A DNA stretch of 6,663 nt from Desulfonatronum sp. Its GTDB lineage: Bacteria > Desulfobacterota > Desulfovibrionia > Desulfovibrionales > Desulfonatronaceae. The stretch spans positions 1 to 6,663 of the forward strand of contig SKYX01000339.1 in NCBI GenBank assembly GCA_007127655.1, written 5' to 3'. Shown here piece by piece: positions 6,067-6,663 of this stretch (positions are counted from its first letter, which is position 1; every line of letters starts with the position of its first letter). A model generated the notes under the pieces. That model was not told the DNA's origin. It made no database searches and saw only the letters and a list, made by a program, of their open reading frames with translations. A program made the position numbers and the translations under genes.

Positions 6067-6115
6067 GCCCGGTTAAATCCAGCGAAGCTGGTACGCAAAG
6101 CGTATTTAACCGGGC
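6067..6115. repeat. Junction-shaped palindromic element, unit 2
   Basis: An outer stem pairs GCCCGGTTAAAT (6067-6078) with ATTTAACCGGGC (6104-6115), 12 of 12 positions. Inside are CCAGC-GAA-GCTGG (6079-6091), one unpaired T (6092) and ACGC-AAA-GCGT (6093-6103). Its left arm can also pair with the right arm of unit 1 (6054-6064) around only two bases, so two conformations compete. No gene is encoded and no T-run follows. Confidence 0.7.
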
Positions 6116-6303
6116 AAGGACAAAGAAGGACTTTTCTTCAGCCGACTTGGCTGGCGAAAAACACTTCCGTCTGCCTTGGTCGTCCTGCGTGGTCGAGTGA
6201 AGCGGGTGGCTAAATAATCCCTGTATTTCAAGTACGAGATGATCAACGGCCCTCCGGGGACAAACACCTACTGCTCCCGTCCTGGAACAATCCGCTTCGA
6301 GAG

Positions 6304-6663
6304 TCATGGACTCACATTGACCACCCGCCAGAACTCCTCCGGCTTTGGCCCGTACCCGGACAGGTCCAACTCGGGCATGGACCGCAGCCGGTCGTCAAAC
6401 GCCTTCTGCTCGCCGTACCCGTCCATGTCCGGGTGCATGAACCGGGATTTGAGGTAGACCAGGGAACGGAACTGCTCTTCAGTATGTTCAAATATATCGA
6501 TGTCCTGGGAGCGCAGCTTGATCTTGACCCGGCATTTCAGCTCCGGGACGGGCTGACCGAAGAAGTCGTCCACCAGGAGCAGGGTGAACTTGCCGGACTG
6601 GATGTGGAACTTGAGCAGGTCGGCGATGCTCACGTCGCCGAACAGCCGGGACGCGCACCCGGC
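6304..6663 (-). CDS. C-terminal part of an unrecognised protein, cut by window edge
   Basis: The minus-strand frame is open from base 6663 to TGA 6306-6304, giving 119 codons of protein end. The internal GTG at 6633 has no ribosome binding site before it, and the sequence upstream (SRLFGDVSIADLLKFHIQSG) reads on smoothly, so the true start lies outside the window. Visible features: a hydrophobic strand TLLLVDDFFGQPVP, a charged stretch KCRVKIKLRSQDIDIFEHTE, and a Trp/Pro-rich end (DLSGYGPKPEEFWRVVNVSP). No membrane segment or metal motif is seen. The mix of strands and acidic helices suggests a cytoplasmic enzyme or nucleic-acid-related domain, but I do not recognise a family and assign no function. 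Coding quality is good and codon use resembles that of the other genes. Confidence 0.7.
   Translation of the reverse strand, partial: AGCASRLFGDVSIADLLKFHIQSGKFTLLLVDDFFGQPVPELKCRVKIKLRSQDIDIFEHTEEQFRSLVYLKSRFMHPDMDGYGEQKAFDDRLRSMPELDLSGYGPKPEEFWRVVNVSP

Larger units (their letters stand above)
5539..6303. other. Gene-poor, palindrome-rich intergenic region
   Basis: About 765 bp with no intact gene that I can support. It holds a small hairpin (CCATTG 5586-5591 with CAATGG 5597-5602), a 15-bp perfect palindrome (5643-5674), TGGCT-AGT-AGCCA near 5687-5699, a possible gene remnant (5708-5968), the double junction-shaped element at 6018-6115, and CAGCC/GGCTG (6139-6143 and 6149-6153). The stretches TTTTTTTGCCACAGACGAG (about 5991-6007) and the one ending TAAATAATCC (6211-6220) resemble degenerate intergenic repeats that I recall from deltaproteobacterial genomes. 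The mix suggests a landing site for short mobile or REP-like elements. Confidence 0.55.

Noticed and set aside
6018..6115. Integron attC site or CRISPR/tRNA at the junction-shaped elements
   Set aside because: GTTAAAT and ATTTAAC fit the loose attC core patterns but in the inside-out order, and no integrase or gene cassette is present. The units have unequal interiors and no spacers, so they are not CRISPR; at about 49 bases without tRNA-specific bases they are not tRNA.

Overview
The window looks like a piece of a moderately GC-rich chromosome from a Gram-negative sulfate reducer of the Desulfovibrio type. I infer this from three things: a short MucR/Ros-type zinc-finger regulator of the form common in that group, an LPS heptose epimerase that implies an LPS outer membrane, and a dispersed palindromic repeat of a kind I associate with deltaproteobacterial genomes. 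The assignment rests on protein style and repeat type, not on a marker gene.

Region 1 (1-4546, all minus strand) holds, in transcription order, hldD (4546-3572), a 229-bp palindromic repeat element, a long-chain acyl-CoA synthetase (3277-1508), an uncharacterised 313-aa protein (1498-557) and the 5' part of glpX, class II fructose-1,6-bisphosphatase (505 to the window edge). The last three are closely spaced (9 bp and 51 bp gaps) and probably form one transcription unit. This would join fatty-acid activation with gluconeogenesis, with the unknown protein between them. HldD supplies the heptose precursor of the LPS inner core; the repeat separates it from the genes downstream.

Region 2 (4547-5059) is a 513-bp divergent intergenic region. 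It has two stem-loops near its middle and a sigma-70-like promoter and strong ribosome binding site in front of the plus-strand regulator. Region 3 (5060-5538) is the mucR/ros-like gene followed by a clear intrinsic terminator; it stands as a single-gene unit.

Region 4 (5539-6303) has no convincing intact gene but is unusually rich in DNA able to fold. It contains a 15-bp perfect palindrome, a possible C-terminal gene remnant without a start, and a pair of adjacent elements at 6018-6115. In each of these an outer stem encloses two small hairpins with almost no unpaired base (a three-way-junction shape). This pair is the most interesting structure in the window. Region 5 (6304-6663, minus strand) is the C-terminal part of an unrecognised protein that runs off the right edge.

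No tRNA, rRNA, CRISPR array, transposase, phage gene or defence system was found. The coding part is ordinary core metabolism; the novelty lies in the structured non-coding DNA and in the unassigned proteins.
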